DNA from: Mucilaginibacter sp. KACC 22773
GTDB lineage: Bacteria; Bacteroidota; Bacteroidia; Sphingobacteriales; Sphingobacteriaceae
NCBI RefSeq assembly: GCF_028736215.1
Contig: NZ_CP117883.1
Coordinates: 6,820,001 to 6,884,000 of the forward strand
Direction of reading: 5' to 3'
Length of the DNA stretch: 64,000 nt
The notes below the pieces were generated by a model. That model was not told the DNA's origin. It searched no databases and saw nothing but the letters and a program-made list of their open reading frames with translations. Positions 63,690 through 64,000 of this stretch are shown here, in pieces (within the stretch, counting starts at the first letter, position 1; every line of letters starts with the position of its first letter). The translations under genes were made by a program, and so were the position numbers.

Positions 63690-64000
63690 GAGCTGTGAAG
63701 ATTAGGTATACTTGTAACGAAATGGGCTGTTTAAAGGTACATTTTTTGTTCAACAATAATCATAACAAATTGTAACAGAGGGCATAAATAAACAAAAGTG
63801 ATTTTATACCACCCTTGAGCGCGATAAAAAACCGTTCGCAAGTCATCAAAGTCCAATCATCGGCCAGCCTGTTGATATATCGCCTTGTCATCCTAAAAAA
63901 CAACAAAGCCCCGCAATATTTCTATTGACGGGGCCTCTCCCCTATTTATTAACCTAACGGCCAATTTCTTTTAACGACAGCGCACGCTAAATTTAGCAGT
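63690..64000. other. Right-edge spacer
   Basis: 311 bp with no gene and one terminator-like hairpin (63908-63934). The gene it would serve lies beyond the window. Confidence 0.5.
63888..63934 (-). terminator. Terminator of a leftward gene beyond the window
   Basis: On the minus strand GCCCCG (63934-63929) pairs with CGGGGC (63913-63908), followed by TTTGTTGTTTTTT, so it should end transcription of a gene to the right of the window. Confidence 0.65.

Noticed and set aside
1..64000. CRISPR array or prophage
   Set aside because: The repeats seen are irregular words without constant repeat-spacer units, no cas genes are present, and no structural phage genes or integrase were found.
1..64000. 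tRNA or rRNA genes
   Set aside because: No cloverleaf with a GGTTCGAATCC-type arm and no conserved rRNA segment was recognised by eye; a tRNAscan-type search would settle it.

Overview
The window looks like chromosomal DNA of a Bacteroidota bacterium, most likely family Sphingobacteriaceae (a Mucilaginibacter- or Pedobacter-like genome; the genus is an inference). The signs are -7 boxes of the Bacteroidota form TAnnTTTG upstream of several genes, almost no Shine-Dalgarno sequences, a secreted PKD protein with a gliding-motility/type IX secretion C-terminal domain, SusC-like beta-barrel architecture, DUF3078, an L-threonine dehydrogenase of the epimerase type, and a methylmalonyl-CoA mutase large chain without its B12 domain. 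dnaA is present (31131-32558) with an AT-rich upstream spacer, so the window may lie near the replication origin.

Layout. 1-3121: the tail of an Rpn-type nuclease/transposase gene, then a leftward four-gene operon (small CPPHCP protein, seven-helix membrane protein, histidine kinase, LuxR-type regulator). 3382-5261: a complete-looking group II intron with its reverse transcriptase, next to a gene remnant. 6152-18424: mixed housekeeping and envelope genes (LTA-synthase-like sulfatase, NadR-like kinase, M28 and M61 peptidases, dgkA, recO, a ThuA/sugar-dehydrogenase/PKD/cytochrome c fusion). The M61 gene is split by a 38-bp hairpin element whose removal restores the frame exactly. 18604-25961: a ter (tellurite/stress) locus with four TerD-family genes, a HAD phosphatase, a phosphoribosyltransferase, TelA, an unrecognised 320-residue protein with its own promoter, and TerC. 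26079-33413: pgpA, an ABC permease, an A-type Fe-S carrier, the acyl-CoA mutase, dnaA, an OmpW-like porin. 33798-47518: PKD/CHU_C protein, DUF393 and TIGR01777 genes, the DUF3999/DUF2339 pair, a repeat-rich basic/proline protein, DUF2442, a YebC-family regulator, a TonB-receptor-like barrel. 47911-64000: SRPBCC protein, threonine dehydrogenase, DUF3078, ffh, an alanine-rich secreted protein, M1 peptidase, carboxylesterase, a YifB/ComM ATPase and several unrecognised envelope proteins.

The most unusual property is in the spacers. At least nine long intergenic regions are built from a short word (7-12 nt) repeated with slight variation, often followed by its reverse complement, giving long potential hairpins. 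Each locus has its own word, and in two cases the same word lies on both sides of one small gene. Other spacer structures are two ~80-bp elements bounded by CTGTGTCCTCACAG and its complement, a 42-bp perfect palindrome, and a 39-nt hairpin before a carboxylesterase gene. No tRNA, rRNA or CRISPR array was recognised.
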